Shown here: positions 11,451 to 22,903 of the stretch, one piece after another | Layout: each line of letters begins with the position of its first letter | Position numbering within the stretch: the first letter of the stretch is position 1 | Source: Dimorphilus gyrociliatus | Taxonomy: Eukaryota > Annelida > Polychaeta > Dinophilidae | Direction: 5' to 3' | Length of the DNA: 64,000 nt | Assembly: GCA_904063045.1 (NCBI GenBank) | Contig: CAJFCJ010000005.1 | Coordinates: 2,908,165-2,972,164, forward strand | Program-made: the position numbers and the translations under genes | The notes under the pieces: model-generated | Seen by the model: only the letters and a program-made list of their open reading frames with translations | Told to the model about the DNA's origin: nothing | The model's database searches: none

Positions 11451-14400
11451 CTATACTAATATCTCAAGTAAAACAAGCATTGAAATAACAGAAAGAATTG
11501 AGGATGTTAGATATCTTGCCGAGCTACATTTATAGACATATCTTTTATAAGGTACTTTTATAATTCTGTTACAATCGTTTGTTAAATGAATTTGAGTTGC
11601 TGGACTACTCATTGTTCCTTGGCCTCCTCTTGAATAGCCGTAAACTCTTATATAATATTCTCTATCGGTTGGCAAGTCCTCCAGGATAATATGCGTTCTT
11701 CTTTCCGAGTCGTATTCGGCTGCTTCGTATAAAGTTTCACCTAAACGCCATACCTTTACCATATAACCTTGGAGGGGTTCTTCACTTTGACCAGTTGATA
11801 CACCACGCCAATTTAGAGAAACGCCCCCGTCTTTTACTCCCAGTATAGTAACTTCTGTAGGCATATTCATTGGAGCTTTTCTTAACGTTCTTTGAAAAAT
11901 TGGGTTTGTTTTTGGACCGAATCCAGCTCCATTGAATACTTGAAGAGATACGGAATACATAACATTAGGATAGAGACCTATAACAAGAGCTTTTTCAATG
12001 TTTCCACTAGCCAACATATGCTGGCCTTCTTCTTCTGTGTCAATATTAGTTCTCCAATAGTTGATACGATATCCTCCCAATTTCCCTCGCACATTTTTCC
12101 GTGTGTCGTTGACGGAAACCCATTCAACGAGTAAAGCTGTGGCGTTCCATTGATAAGGTCTAACTTCCGAAGGCATAGCAGGTGGTAGATCAGCTGCACT
12201 ATATATAAGCGTGTGATTTGTTGGTGGACCAAGTCCAACAACATTCTTTGATCGAACTTTAACTTCGTATGGCATATAAAAGTTCTTCGATCCGACAGTA
12301 TATGAAAAATAGCTTGTAGCTTCATTACCAGCAATTCTCTCTTCCCAATCAATTGTGTCTTTCTTTCGCCAATAAACAACATAGCCGGCTTTTTCACCAT
12401 GCAATTTATCATAGGGAACCGGCGTCCATGTAATTCTTAGTTCGCCAACTTTACCGCCACCACCACCAACATTTGTCGGATTTGCGCTTGGTCTATCGGC
12501 TTTAGTAGTTATAATTTTACTTTCTTCACTAGGCTTTGATCTTCCTATTGAGTTAATAGCTCGTACACGGAATTTATAAGTAGTGAAAGGCGATAAATCT
12601 TCTATAGTTGCTTCATAAGTAGCTACTTCTCCATTTATCGCAATTGTTTTCAGAGAACTCTCATCAAAAACACCAACAACTGTAAAATTTGATTCTGCTC
12701 TGAAAATACCTGATCCAATTTTTCTCATAACTATGGCTTCAACAACGTATTCTCTGATTGGTTCTCCATTAGAATTTCCTGGAAAAAATTGTACTTTGGC
12801 CGACTTCTTCCCGATATCGTCCTCAAGAGCCGTGATTCCTGCAGGCGGGCTAGGAGGTCCCTTTACTGTTAAAGTTGCTTCGTGGGAAACCAAGTCACTA
12901 GTTGTTCGACCAACGCACTTATAACGTCCACTGTGAAATAATTGAGCATTTCTTATTACCAAAGAACCCTTTCTTGTACCAGTTCCTCTAAAGAAGTATG
13001 GGTCTTTTCTACTGATAACAATAGAACCTATGTAATAGACGTCGATGAAATCAATTTTTCTACCATTCTGATACCAATCATATTGTACGTCTAAAACCGG
13101 ACTGTGAGAAGTTTCACACTCTAGTAAAACTGTTCGATTTACTCTTACAGTAGTTACACTTGGGAAATGGCTTAGAACAGTTTCCTTCACGACAGATAGC
13201 TCACCAGATGTTTCCGCCACTCCTAATGCATTCTCAGCTACGCATTTATATGTCCCTTGTTCCGCCTTTGTAACTTTAGTTAACACCAGATTTCCGTTCT
13301 TCAAAACCCTCTTGTTAAGTGAATTAGTGATGACACGATTATTAAAATACCAAGTTTTAGTCGGACTTGGAGCGGCTTCCGGCTTACATGGTAAGGTTAT
13401 GTTTCCTCTCAGAGCAGTATACATTGTAGGCCTTAAATGACTTTTTCTGAACGTTGGAGCAAGGGAAATAACTCTCAACTGTCCAGATGAATATACCTTT
13501 CCGTGCTCATTCTTTGCAGCGCATTGATACATTCCAGCATCGTCGTCTTCAATATTATTAAGTGTCAACAATGATTTATCCACCTTTATTCTTGGATTAT
13601 CCCCGTTCTTAATTACTTTTCCATTCTTTATCCATTCTACCTCTGGCGGAGGCAAGCCGTCGGCTATGCATAGCCAAGTAAATGAATTTCCTTTGTCAAT
13701 ATGTTGCGATTGAACAGGAACAGTAAAGAACGGTTTAGTATCAACATTTAGCGAGAAAGTAGTAGTCTTTCCTATGCCTTGTTCTCTCGATACAGAACAA
13801 ATGTAAATTCCAGAATCGGATATTGTTATACTTTTAAAAAAAAGAACGCGATTATGATCTTGTAGTTGAGCGGATTTCGGTAAAGCTTGCCCATCTTGCC
13901 GTCGCCAGGAGTAAGTCAGGACGTCTGTGCCTCTTGCTAAACATTCCACGTATACGTCGTTACCTTGGAGAGGTACTTTTGGAAAACTACGAGGAAATCC
14001 CTCAAAAAATTGAGGATCCGCCCTTTGAGCTGATCCACTATTAACTCTGATTGGTATTTCGCGAGAAATTTTGCCACCACTTGCCGAAATAGTTGCAGCG
14101 GGATTAACACTTGTTACGACGCAAACATAGTCTCCTTCATCATCCTTTGATATTGATTGAAAGTATAAATAACCATTTCTACTGATGAATATGTACGGTT
14201 TGAATTTACTCTTGACAAAATTTCGAAAATTTTGTTTGTACCAAGCATACAAAAGTCGACCGCTATACTGTTGAGTACTACAGGCTAATGTAGCACTAGC
14301 ATATTCATCGAAATTAACAGTTGCACTAGGAGAATTGGGAAAATCAACTAAACTTGTAAATGATAGTGTAGCAGTTTGACTATAAATTGATCCTAATTTG

Positions 14401-15325
14401 TTTGTAACTTTACAAGTATATTGGCCACTATCTTCATTTTCTGCCGGTTTGCTTATTACAAGATTTCCACCAATAATTGCTAGCTTATCTTTTCTTACTA
14501 AATCGATTTCTTCCAATATTTCTACAGAGCCAACAAGCTTTAGTTTAAACCAAGAATATTTTGGAGAAGGAATTCCCGTCGCAACGCAATGCATTATTAT
14601 TTTTTCAGGTTTGAATTCTGAATCGACTATCTGATCTACAGGCTGTTGAATGAAATTTGGGCCTCTTTCTTCAGTTAGACCACTTTCAGAACCGTAGGAA
14701 AAATCTCTCTCCTCCTTTAAAATCATATAGGCGTCCGTGACACGGACGCGGCAAATGAAAGAAAACTCTTGACCATTGTTGGGCAATAAAGACAATTTCC
14801 AGATTCCTCCAAACGTTTTTAGCACAACAATATCATCGTCAAGTAGATTTCTTTTTTTCGACTTCTCGTCGAAGTTGTCTAAATTCTCTATTTTAGACCC
14901 ATCATGCCAATATAAACCTCCATCCATGAAGCCTCCAGTCAGCCATACTTGACTACTTTCCGACTTGAGTTTAAGTTGTTTCGAAATATACTCATATTCG
15001 TTGTGGTGGACGGAAATAAGGAAGCCACCGTTTTCCTGGAAAATTTTATACTTGTTAGAATTATCACTTATATAGGTGTATGACTAAGATATTTCATACT
15101 TCGCAAACGGATTTAGCCTCATCAACTTTCAAGGGTGAATATTGAAAATAAAAACAATTCTCTCTTTCAATTACCCATGGTCTAGGGCATGCTAAAAACA
15201 GAAATGTTTTAATTTTGGTCTGAAAATGCTAAAAATGTCCACTTTATATACTTACTGAATAATTGACCTAAAATGGTGTAAAAGAGATAAAATAAAGTTA
15301 AAATAAGGAGCCAAGTTTTCTTCAT
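11451..15325 (-). CDS. Cont: Contactin with N-terminal C-type lectin domain
   Basis: Three exons, 15256-15325, 15100-15191 and 11451-15035, give 1248 residues. A signal peptide (MKKTWLLILTLFYLFYTIL) leads into a C-type lectin-like domain, roughly residues 25-150, with CPRPW, CFYF, GGFLISVHHNEYE and VWLTGGF. Six Ig domains follow at roughly 180-770, each with a clear Cys pair (such as YTCKV, YVCVV, YQCAA, YKCVA). Four fibronectin III domains follow at roughly 775-1190 (FRVRAINSIG, YEVKVRSKN). The C-terminal ~20 residues are hydrophobic after a small-residue CSSA segment, as in a GPI-attachment signal. This layout matches Drosophila Contactin, a septate-junction and axon-glia adhesion partner of Neurexin IV and Neuroglian. 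All Ig and FN3 domains lie in one 3.6 kb exon, which is unusual. The start lies 350 bp from the divergent GPATCH1 start. Confidence 0.93.
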
Positions 15326-15675
15326 GGCGATGCCCTTTATCAAGTACCGATCTTCAATTACTTATCATGGAGATAATATTTGATAAGGTTAGTGAGTAGT
15401 TAAACCAGGTGAACACACCAGGTATTACCTTTAATATCCGCCAATCAGCATACAAGGTAAAGGATTTAACAAACAACGCCATCTGGCGTTCATTTATTGA
15501 AAATATGAATATAGTATTTCCGGTTCCGTTTCGTTTTTTATGTGTTTTTTTTTGCGAAACCACCAAGTTATAAATACTCACTTTAACTAAGATTTGCAGT
15601 TGAATTACAATGAAAAGGACAAGCTAATTGTTTGACAATTTATTTGCTGTCTACTACAGAATATTTAGAAGAAAA
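15326..15675. promoter_or_regulatory. Shared contactin/GPATCH1 head-to-head promoter region
   Basis: 350 bp separates the two divergent ATGs. An ETS-like element, ATTTCCGGTTCC, lies at about 15516-15527 near a pyrimidine run. A short upstream ORF, ATG AAA AGG ACA AGC TAA at 15610-15627, precedes and is in frame with the GPATCH1 start 66 bp downstream, but a stop separates them. The minus-strand frame at 15354-15581 is not supported as a gene. Confidence 0.45.
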
Positions 15676-18333
15676 ATGTCAGACGATTATGTTTCAATCG
15701 GGACAGCATTGCCGGCTGTAAATGATGATGAATTTATTCCAAAGCCAGTTAGATATCAAGAGATGGTCGCCAAAGATGAAAAAGGGCGCCGGAGATTTCA
15801 CGGAGCTTTCACCGGCGGCTTTTCTGCTGGCTATTTTAACTCTGTAGGAACAAAAGAAGGTTGGGCTCCTTCTCACTTTAGCTCTTCGAGGGAGAAGCGA
15901 GGCGAACTTCCAGCAGCTAGACCCGAAAGTTTTATGGATGAAGAAGATTTTGGAGAACACGGAATTGCTCCAAGAAAACTAGCTGTAACTAAGAAATTTG
16001 ATACTAAGAAGCGCAAATCCGAACCAGTATCGGCAAATAAAACTGATTCTCTTCTGCATGATTTAATTGTTCCTGCTCAATCATCAATTGGCGCTAAACT
16101 GTTACAAAAGCTCGGTTGGAGGGAAGGTCAAGGTATAGGACCGCGAATAAGAAAAAAAGTAAAGAAAACTAATAAAATCTACGGCTGTTCAATGAACCCT
16201 CAGAGTGACTCTGATGATGACTATCCAAGCAATGTGACTTTTGCGCCAAAAGACATTCCTCCTATTAAATTACAACCAAAAGATGATGTAAAAGGTTTAG
16301 GATACAAAGGAGTGGAACAAAGCAATCGTTTTGAACTTTTTCCCGTTCCATCAAAGGAGGGAACGTCCAGATCATCTAAGAAAGGTATGTTAGGTTCTGC
16401 GTTTGGTGTTGGAGCGCTCGAAGAAGATGACGATCAACCTGTATATGATTTCGATACTCTTGAAAATTATAATAGCCAAATTGGATCCGATAATGAAGAA
16501 GAAGAACCACGAATTCCTACATTGAAACCGGATGCTGCTGCCCCAATGGATTTTATTGGAATTATGTTAGAGGGATTTTCATTGTCAACAATAAATGAAA
16601 CCCAAGTCAAAACATATCCACCTCCAGAAATTCCAAAAGGTTACAGACCTCGCCAACACATTGTTGAAGTCAAACAAGAGCCTGCCGAAAGAGTTGAAGA
16701 GGGGGAAAAGTCTTTGGAAGGGAAACCTGCAGAGAAGACTAAAATAACATCTTTAAATGCTCATAGTAGAGGGCATTTGCTTGGTGAAAAACCAGAAATT
16801 AAGTCAGTTTTTGATATTATACCTGATAAAGATAAAGCAAAATTGAGCGAAGCGATAAAGAAGGTTAAAAATCAAGGGGAAACTATTGAGAACAAATCAC
16901 GTTTTGATATAAAAACTCTTTCTAATCGTTTTGTTAGTTCGTCTCAGAAAGATGATGATGAAGATATAAGCAAAAAAGCTTCTAAAGAAACTTCATCTAT
17001 ATCGAATAGATTTGTTACTCCAGCAAAAACTGCTGAAGTAAAGGAAGAAAAAGTTAAAGATAAAGAAGAGGAGGCAAAGGCGAAAGTAGGTGTAGCTTCT
17101 GTGACAGAGCAAAGAAATTATGGTATAGCTTTGTGTGGCGTAAGTTCTTTTAAACCGTTTTCTAGTGATCCGGAGAAACAAGCTAGATATGAAAGATTTA
17201 AAAAAGCAATTAATGAAGGTGTAGCATATACAGTTGATTCATCAAGTCGAATGACAGAATGGGAAATTGACAGGGAAAAAGAAGAGTTTTCTCGAGCAAA
17301 CCGACTTTATGTACCTATGTCGCGGATGATGTCGTCCAGGTTCACAACAGCACAGTATGCTGATGACGAAACAGATGTCAAATTGCCAGATGCTAATGAA
17401 CAGACAGACGAAGAAAAGGCGGTTAAAATGAAAATGTTTGGTAGATTTACAAGAAAAACATTTGAATGGCATCCTGATCGATTATTATGTAAAAGATTTA
17501 ATGTACCAAATCCTTATCCAGACTCCGATATCGTTGGTCTTCCTAATGTAAAAAGAGATAAATATTCTGTGTTTAATTTACTTTCGTTTCATGAAGGAGA
17601 ATCTCCTGCAACCGTTAAAAGTGAAAGGAATGTGGAACAGCAAGAAGTTAAAAAGGAGAAGGTAGAAGAAAGAGGAGAAAAAAGTAAAGTTTTACCTTTA
17701 ACTCTTGCTGTTGATGTCTTTGAGAAAGACAAAGAAAGACGAGCAAAACAGAAGGAGGTTAATATTGCAAAGAACCTCGAAGAAATTTCTAATATATCTG
17801 CAAGTGATAAAAATAAATCTGAGGAGATGGAAACTGGACATGATAGCGTTAAGGATGAAGATGATGATATTGAACCACTTCCTCCCCGTCCCCCTATGGA
17901 TCTCTTTGCATCAATCTTTGGAGATGATGATGACAAAGAAGACGCCCCTGATGAATCGTCAATCACTCATACTGTTGACGAAGTTATGGAAACCTTTGAT
18001 ATTCCTGACATCCAAAAATCAAATAAAAATGATACCAGTAATGAAGTGACTAAGGGTGATAGAACAAGAATGATGGAAAAGAGTGCATTTTCAAAATTTC
18101 TTATAAATTCAAAACCAGCAGAGGACAGAAAGATCCCGGAAGAAATTAAAATAGTTAAAGAGCCCGTTGTTTACGAAGGTCCTTCCAGGCCACCACCGTC
18201 TCATATATACAAAGCCCCTTCCCCTGAACGAAGAGCATATACTGACGGAGAAACTGAAAGTAAGAAACATAAGAAGAAAAAAGAGAAAAAAAGTAAACAT
18301 TCAAAAAAGAAAAAACATAAATCTAAACATTAG
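15676..18333 (+). CDS. GPATCH1: G-patch domain-containing protein 1, spliceosome-associated
   Basis: One intronless frame of 885 residues, starting at the ATG of MSDDYVSIGTALP. The open frame runs further upstream but only from a TTG, so this ATG is preferred. The N-terminus carries the family's conserved block (RRFHGAFTGGFSAGYFN, then VGTKEGWAPSHF, MDEEDFGEHGIAPRKL). A G-patch follows near residues 135-180 (IGAKLLQKLGWREGQGIGPR). The middle conserves RPRQHIVEVK and MFGRFTRKTFEWHPDRLLCKRFN, typical of GPATCH1. The end is a Lys/His-rich tail (KKHKKKKEKKSKHSKKK), a likely nuclear signal. The protein is a component of the late spliceosome, where G-patches activate DEAH helicases. Orthologues are multi-exon, so the lack of introns is notable. 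It is tail to tail with glutaminase, the stop codons being about 106 bp apart. Confidence 0.93.
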   Translation: MSDDYVSIGTALPAVNDDEFIPKPVRYQEMVAKDEKGRRRFHGAFTGGFSAGYFNSVGTKEGWAPSHFSSSREKRGELPAARPESFMDEEDFGEHGIAPRKLAVTKKFDTKKRKSEPVSANKTDSLLHDLIVPAQSSIGAKLLQKLGWREGQGIGPRIRKKVKKTNKIYGCSMNPQSDSDDDYPSNVTFAPKDIPPIKLQPKDDVKGLGYKGVEQSNRFELFPVPSKEGTSRSSKKGMLGSAFGVGALEEDDDQPVYDFDTLENYNSQIGSDNEEEEPRIPTLKPDAAAPMDFIGIMLEGFSLSTINETQVKTYPPPEIPKGYRPRQHIVEVKQEPAERVEEGEKSLEGKPAEKTKITSLNAHSRGHLLGEKPEIKSVFDIIPDKDKAKLSEAIKKVKNQGETIENKSRFDIKTLSNRFVSSSQKDDDEDISKKASKETSSISNRFVTPAKTAEVKEEKVKDKEEEAKAKVGVASVTEQRNYGIALCGVSSFKPFSSDPEKQARYERFKKAINEGVAYTVDSSSRMTEWEIDREKEEFSRANRLYVPMSRMMSSRFTTAQYADDETDVKLPDANEQTDEEKAVKMKMFGRFTRKTFEWHPDRLLCKRFNVPNPYPDSDIVGLPNVKRDKYSVFNLLSFHEGESPATVKSERNVEQQEVKKEKVEERGEKSKVLPLTLAVDVFEKDKERRAKQKEVNIAKNLEEISNISASDKNKSEEMETGHDSVKDEDDDIEPLPPRPPMDLFASIFGDDDDKEDAPDESSITHTVDEVMETFDIPDIQKSNKNDTSNEVTKGDRTRMMEKSAFSKFLINSKPAEDRKIPEEIKIVKEPVVYEGPSRPPPSHIYKAPSPERRAYTDGETESKKHKKKKEKKSKHSKKKKHKSKH

Positions 18334-18439
18334 ACTGAATTGTTAAAAACATTTCGTGTTATCTTGTTTATTGTTTTGTTTCTATAATTTATGGTTTTTA
18401 ATCTATTGAAATTCGTTCACAAATAAAATTATCAATAGC

Positions 18440-20917
18440 TTAAATAAATATTGCTTGATTCTTCGTATTTTGAGCTTTTTTAGAAAGTCTTTCCTTTAAG
18501 TACTTCACCACTTTTTCATGACCAAACCTGTTTGCATCGTCAAGAGGCGAAAAATTCCATCTATCCTTGGGAGATACGTCAACACCGCATGTTTCTATTA
18601 GGAATGTGACGCAATCTATGTGACCTTCAGCAGCTGATATATGTAAAGCTGTTCTTCCATCATAATCTGCTTGATTCATATCGATTCCTAATAGATATTG
18701 CCGTCTTAAAGCCGAAACATCTCCGTTGTAAGCTCCGAAGAGGAGGGTAACTATTTGTTGTCCTTTTCTTTCCATTTGTCTTCTTCGCGGATCAGTCTTT
18801 CGTACTGTGTGCTTAAGATTATCATAATTGTGAAAATTGAATGTCCTTATGAGTTCCTCGCTGAAAGAAATTCCTCGTATACTATTACCGTGACGATCTA
18901 ACAAAGGTGACCAAAGGGCCAAACCCATAACATTTGGTACAACAACTAAAATTAAACCTGAGACGCCTGACTTTGCAGGAAGTCCGACATTAAAGGCCCA
19001 CTGACCACTGTAGTCATACATGCCGCATGAATGCATTAGGGAAAGGGTATTTCTAACTGAAACTGCTGATAGAATCTTGTCCCCAGTGATAGGACAAATA
19101 CCGCCATTTGCTAAAGTAGCCGCAATAACGGACGCACTTTCGCATGTTACATCGCAGGAGCACAATTGAAAATAGAAGTCCAAAGTCTCACTAAGATTAA
19201 CTCCTTCCGGAAAACACTTGTTCTCCTTTAAATAGTAACCAAGAGCGTAGTTTCTGTCAGCAGATTCCCTTTCCGAAAGAAAGACGGCATTATTAAATCC
19301 AATATATTCACCACCAGCGATTCTTTCATATTGCTTCTTAATATAATCAAACCTATCGGCTAATTTTTCCTTATTTTTCAATAAAGAAGTAACAACTATT
19401 GCTCCCGCATTTATCATAGGATTATGAGGTTTATTGTTTAATCCTAGCTTTATTTCGTTAAAGCTTTCTCCGCTCGGTTCATGACCCGTATATTGGTGTA
19501 CAGCATCAGGACCAAGGTCGTTTATTGCAATAGCGTAATTAAGTGGCTTACTCACGGATTGAACGCAAAATGGAGAGCTTGTGTCTCCTATGGAATGCCT
19601 TTGTCCATCAACTGAGCATACAGTGACACCCCAATTTTCTGGTGATACTCTAGACAATTGAGGAATATAATCAGCAACTTTCCCGTCCATTCTATCCTTG
19701 AGTCGCCAATAAATATCATCTAACATTTGAGTAAACCTACCAAACTCTGGTATAACCAATTCAGTTGTGAATGCTTTTCTAATTAGTGTAATATTATCTC
19801 TTATACATTCAGTAAAAGTTTCTTTGTCAACAGTAACAGAATCATCTTCTCCACCTCTTTCTCTTAAGCTTGATTGAATATTGAATATCTTTGACATACA
19901 TTCTTTAAGTCGTGGGTCGCTAGTTCTCAAACCTAATTATGTATTTATTCAAATTTATATCATAAATATCTAAAATATAAACTTACCAGTTGCCTCTAAA
20001 CCCTGAAAAATTGTAAGTCAAAATTAGAAATAAGCTTCTTTTAATAAACTAATATTAGGCATAAAGAGATGGTGACAAACCTTGATAAATTTAGAAATGG
20101 GAACAAGTTGTTTATCATTTTTTAAGACTTCAAATAAATGATCCTCAAAAGTCCTATTGTAAGTGTTGGCAAGTCTAAATAGTAGATTTAAAAATTATAC
20201 AAATATAGAAATTCTATTGAAGAGAAATGACATCATAAACCATAAAGTATTATTATCCTCTTTCTCTTTTAGCATACTTTCTTTTTAATAAGCTTGGCAT
20301 TGTTTTTTATGTTTAAAAATTGAAATTTATTAAGTGAATTAGAACAGATTAAGAATAAATAGAATATGTACATTTTTGCCACTCGTTCGTACTTACTGAA
20401 TATCTTCGCATTGTTGCTCGTCAATAAGCCTACATATATTGCATCAATACATAATCTTTTAGGACAAAGGCTCACAGAAAGTACGTTGTAAAAATGAGTA
20501 AAAATATATAATTTGGTAAAAGATACGTTAAGATATTACGCATATTCCATGTATCTTATCTATCTTATTAATAATTTCCTTTACACTGTAGAAATACTGT
20601 TATGGTATAATATCTAGTTCAATTGAATAAATGTAATAACTACTTTGTACAAGGATTATTCATATAGCTATCATTTTATCTAAAATTTTATGCGTTTTGT
20701 TTACACTGATTATTTATATCTAACTGCTAAGAAGGAAATCCATGTATTTAAATACAAAATTTATCGGAAAATGAAAACCTTACTTGTCTTTCTTAGCTCC
20801 TTTGATTCCCAGTTGGTTTAGGCTTTCTTCAGTTGACATAGAAGAACTGAATGCACGTTTTTGAATATCTTTACATATAAGCCTACTCAAACGGGAGATA
20901 ACTAATTGTTTAATCAT
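18440..20917 (-). CDS. GLS: Mitochondrial glutaminase with ankyrin repeats
   Basis: Four exons, 20784-20917, 20081-20174, 19987-20002 and 18440-19932, give 578 residues. The enzyme hydrolyses glutamine to glutamate and ammonia. Exon 1 encodes a basic, Ser-rich presequence (MIKQLVISRLSRLI) suited to mitochondrial import. Exon 2 is the EF-hand-like region (FEVLKNDKQL). Exon 3 is a 16 bp microexon carrying GLEAT, and exon 4 begins in phase at GLRTSDPRLKECM. The beta-lactamase-like core has the Ser-Lys catalytic pair in QSVSKPL and the conserved HNPMINAGAI, ESADRNYALGYYL, CESASVIAATLANGG and GLPAKSGVSG. Two ankyrin repeats close the protein (DGRTALHISAAEGH, WNFSPLDDANRFGH). The 609 bp first intron carries only an unsupported frame. 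Confidence 0.94.
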
Positions 20918-21466
20918 CTTTATTCACAATCAAATGTTCTTTAGAAAAATTTCTTAACAAATTTCTCTTTTCTTCTTGGTTGTTGAGCAAATGGTTAAAT
21001 AGCTTTGATAAAAACAAAAATTTCTATCTAGAATAATTTATTAATAGCGAAATATTCTAGAATAGATTCTAAAGTAATTTAAAACCATTTGCACTTTTGT
21101 CTGGATAAGAGAGATAGTTAGTATTAAAAAACACGTTTTTAATCTAGATTGCTGAGAGGTCGCTGTATTACCAATTTTGCCCCATTTTCTTTTTTGGTGA
21201 AATGTAGTAAACTGGAAAAAACTGGTACACTTATTTTTGGTGGAAAATCCAATATGTTCAAAAACTAGTTGTTAATATTCCTGGTTTATGATAATAAAAT
21301 TTAGCTATACAAAGAAAAATTATATAAAATATGATGTATATTGAAGAAAATCAAACGAATATATAGACAAAAAAGAAGTATTGTTGAAAAAAATATATTT
21401 TATTATCATATTATCAAATTTATACACATTCTATATAAGAAAAAACGATAACTCTCTGGTAAGCTC
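20918..21466. other. Intergenic region upstream of glutaminase
   Basis: 549 bp between two minus-strand genes. It should contain the glutaminase promoter and the 3' end of the coiled-coil gene; reading the minus strand, AATAAA occurs near 21402. No other structure was seen. Confidence 0.35.
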
Positions 21467-22742
21467 TTAAATTTCATTATTCACAGTTGAAGTGGCATCG
21501 TTAGACGATTCAGTAGGACTTTCAGCTGAAATCAGAAATAATGAATTACAGATAAAAAAAATTAATTAATTAAAAGCTATATAGACGTATATATTACTTC
21601 GAAAAAGCGTAACTTTGCTATATATATCCGTGTATAGTTCAGTTATATTATATTGGATTGATTCTATCCGTTCGTTTAGCTTTTTGATCTATAAAATTGT
21701 TAAGTATCGGGTTAAGTATATCAAATAGTATACAAGTTTATAATTATTCCTTTACTTACATCTGCTGCAAAAGTCTTAGAATAATTAGCAATTTTTCCTT
21801 CAATAAGTGTATTTATAATAGTTTCGTTGAAAGCAACATTTGGTGTCATATCACCTCTTGTCTTATTAACAATATTTCCAATAAACTGGCTATCCTTTAA
21901 GAGATCAATCGTAATTTTCTCTATATCTATAGGTTTTGTCTTCTCTAACGAAGAATTGATGTGTTCAATTTGATTTTTAATATCCTTGACTGACTTCAAT
22001 AGACTTGTTGTAATATTTCGAGAATAGATTTTCAATTTTTGTTGCAAATTTGTATCATTAATTTGTAGTTTAATTTGGCTTTCAACGGCTTTAAGTCGCT
22101 TATTCATTTCTTCAGATTGTTGTGATGATTCAGACTCTTGATTAGACGACTGATCAATTCTCAATTTTTCTAGATTCTTGACTATATAATGAAAGAATGA
22201 ATTCATATTTTATAGCTATAACATATTTAGATAATTTTGCTAATTAAGGGAACTAAATTCTTATAAAGTTTTCAGTCTGGTAATCGGCCTGATAAAAAAT
22301 AATTGTTCCGGATTTTTTCAACGAACATTCTACATGTCTATTTTTCCTTTTTGAAATATAGTAGAATGATTATAACTTACGCTTCTTATCCGTAATAGTC
22401 TTATATTCTTCAAATTCGGACTTTATTCTTGTGACATAGATTATTGCAGTAATTGTAACGGCTACCAAAACTAAGTAGAGCAACACTGACACTACAGTAA
22501 AATTGTTGCATCGTTGGGAAGAATTAAAGTCGGACATTTTATTCCTTCTTATAGAATAAACATAGTAGATATAAAAATAGATTTCCGGGAAAATGTTATG
22601 CAAAATAACAAGATAATACAAACTTTTTTTTCTTGTTATTCGGTGGACGCAATTTAAGAGGAGGTAATTCGAAGTTTTCCGGTTCGTCTGAATCCGAACT
22701 TATTTCTAAGAGGTTAAATCCTTGATGATTGTTTCGATTCAT
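21467..22742 (-). CDS. Type II single-pass membrane protein with luminal coiled coil, unknown
   Basis: Five exons, 22624-22742, 22381-22547, 21760-22181, 21598-21688 and 21467-21525, join in phase to 285 residues. The N-terminal ~60 residues are acidic then Lys-rich (ISSDSDEPE, NNKKKKRNK). A single helix follows (FTVVSVLLYLVLVAVTITAI). The positive charges on its N-terminal side predict a cytoplasmic N-terminus. The remaining ~200 residues are heptad-like and contain several NXS/T sites (NDTN, NITT, NSSL, NETI, NYS, NITE), fitting a luminal or extracellular coiled coil. The tail is Ser/Thr-rich. No family is recognised; a vague likeness in layout to IKBIP-type ER proteins is the best guess. 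It shares a 161 bp promoter with prefoldin 5. Confidence 0.7.
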
Positions 22743-22903
22743 GACCGTCGAGATCAATCAGCAACCCTAATAAAGAGGGCAAGTGCGATATAATCAACTT
22801 TATGATATAGTATGACACGACCAAAGTTTGGGGATTACCTTATGACGTCATTCAGTTTATCTTCTAATTTATAGAGGGCGTTAGGAAGAATATTTTCGTA
22901 AAA
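22743..22903. promoter_or_regulatory. Bidirectional promoter with CRE palindrome
   Basis: 161 bp between two divergent ATGs. TGACGTCA, a perfect cAMP-response element for CREB/ATF bZIP factors, lies at 22843-22850, about 54 bp before the prefoldin ATG and 101 bp from the other ATG. No TATA box is evident. Confidence 0.6.

Noticed and set aside
20269-20475. Minus-strand frame in the GLS intron
   Set aside because: Exons on both sides join perfectly in phase without it.
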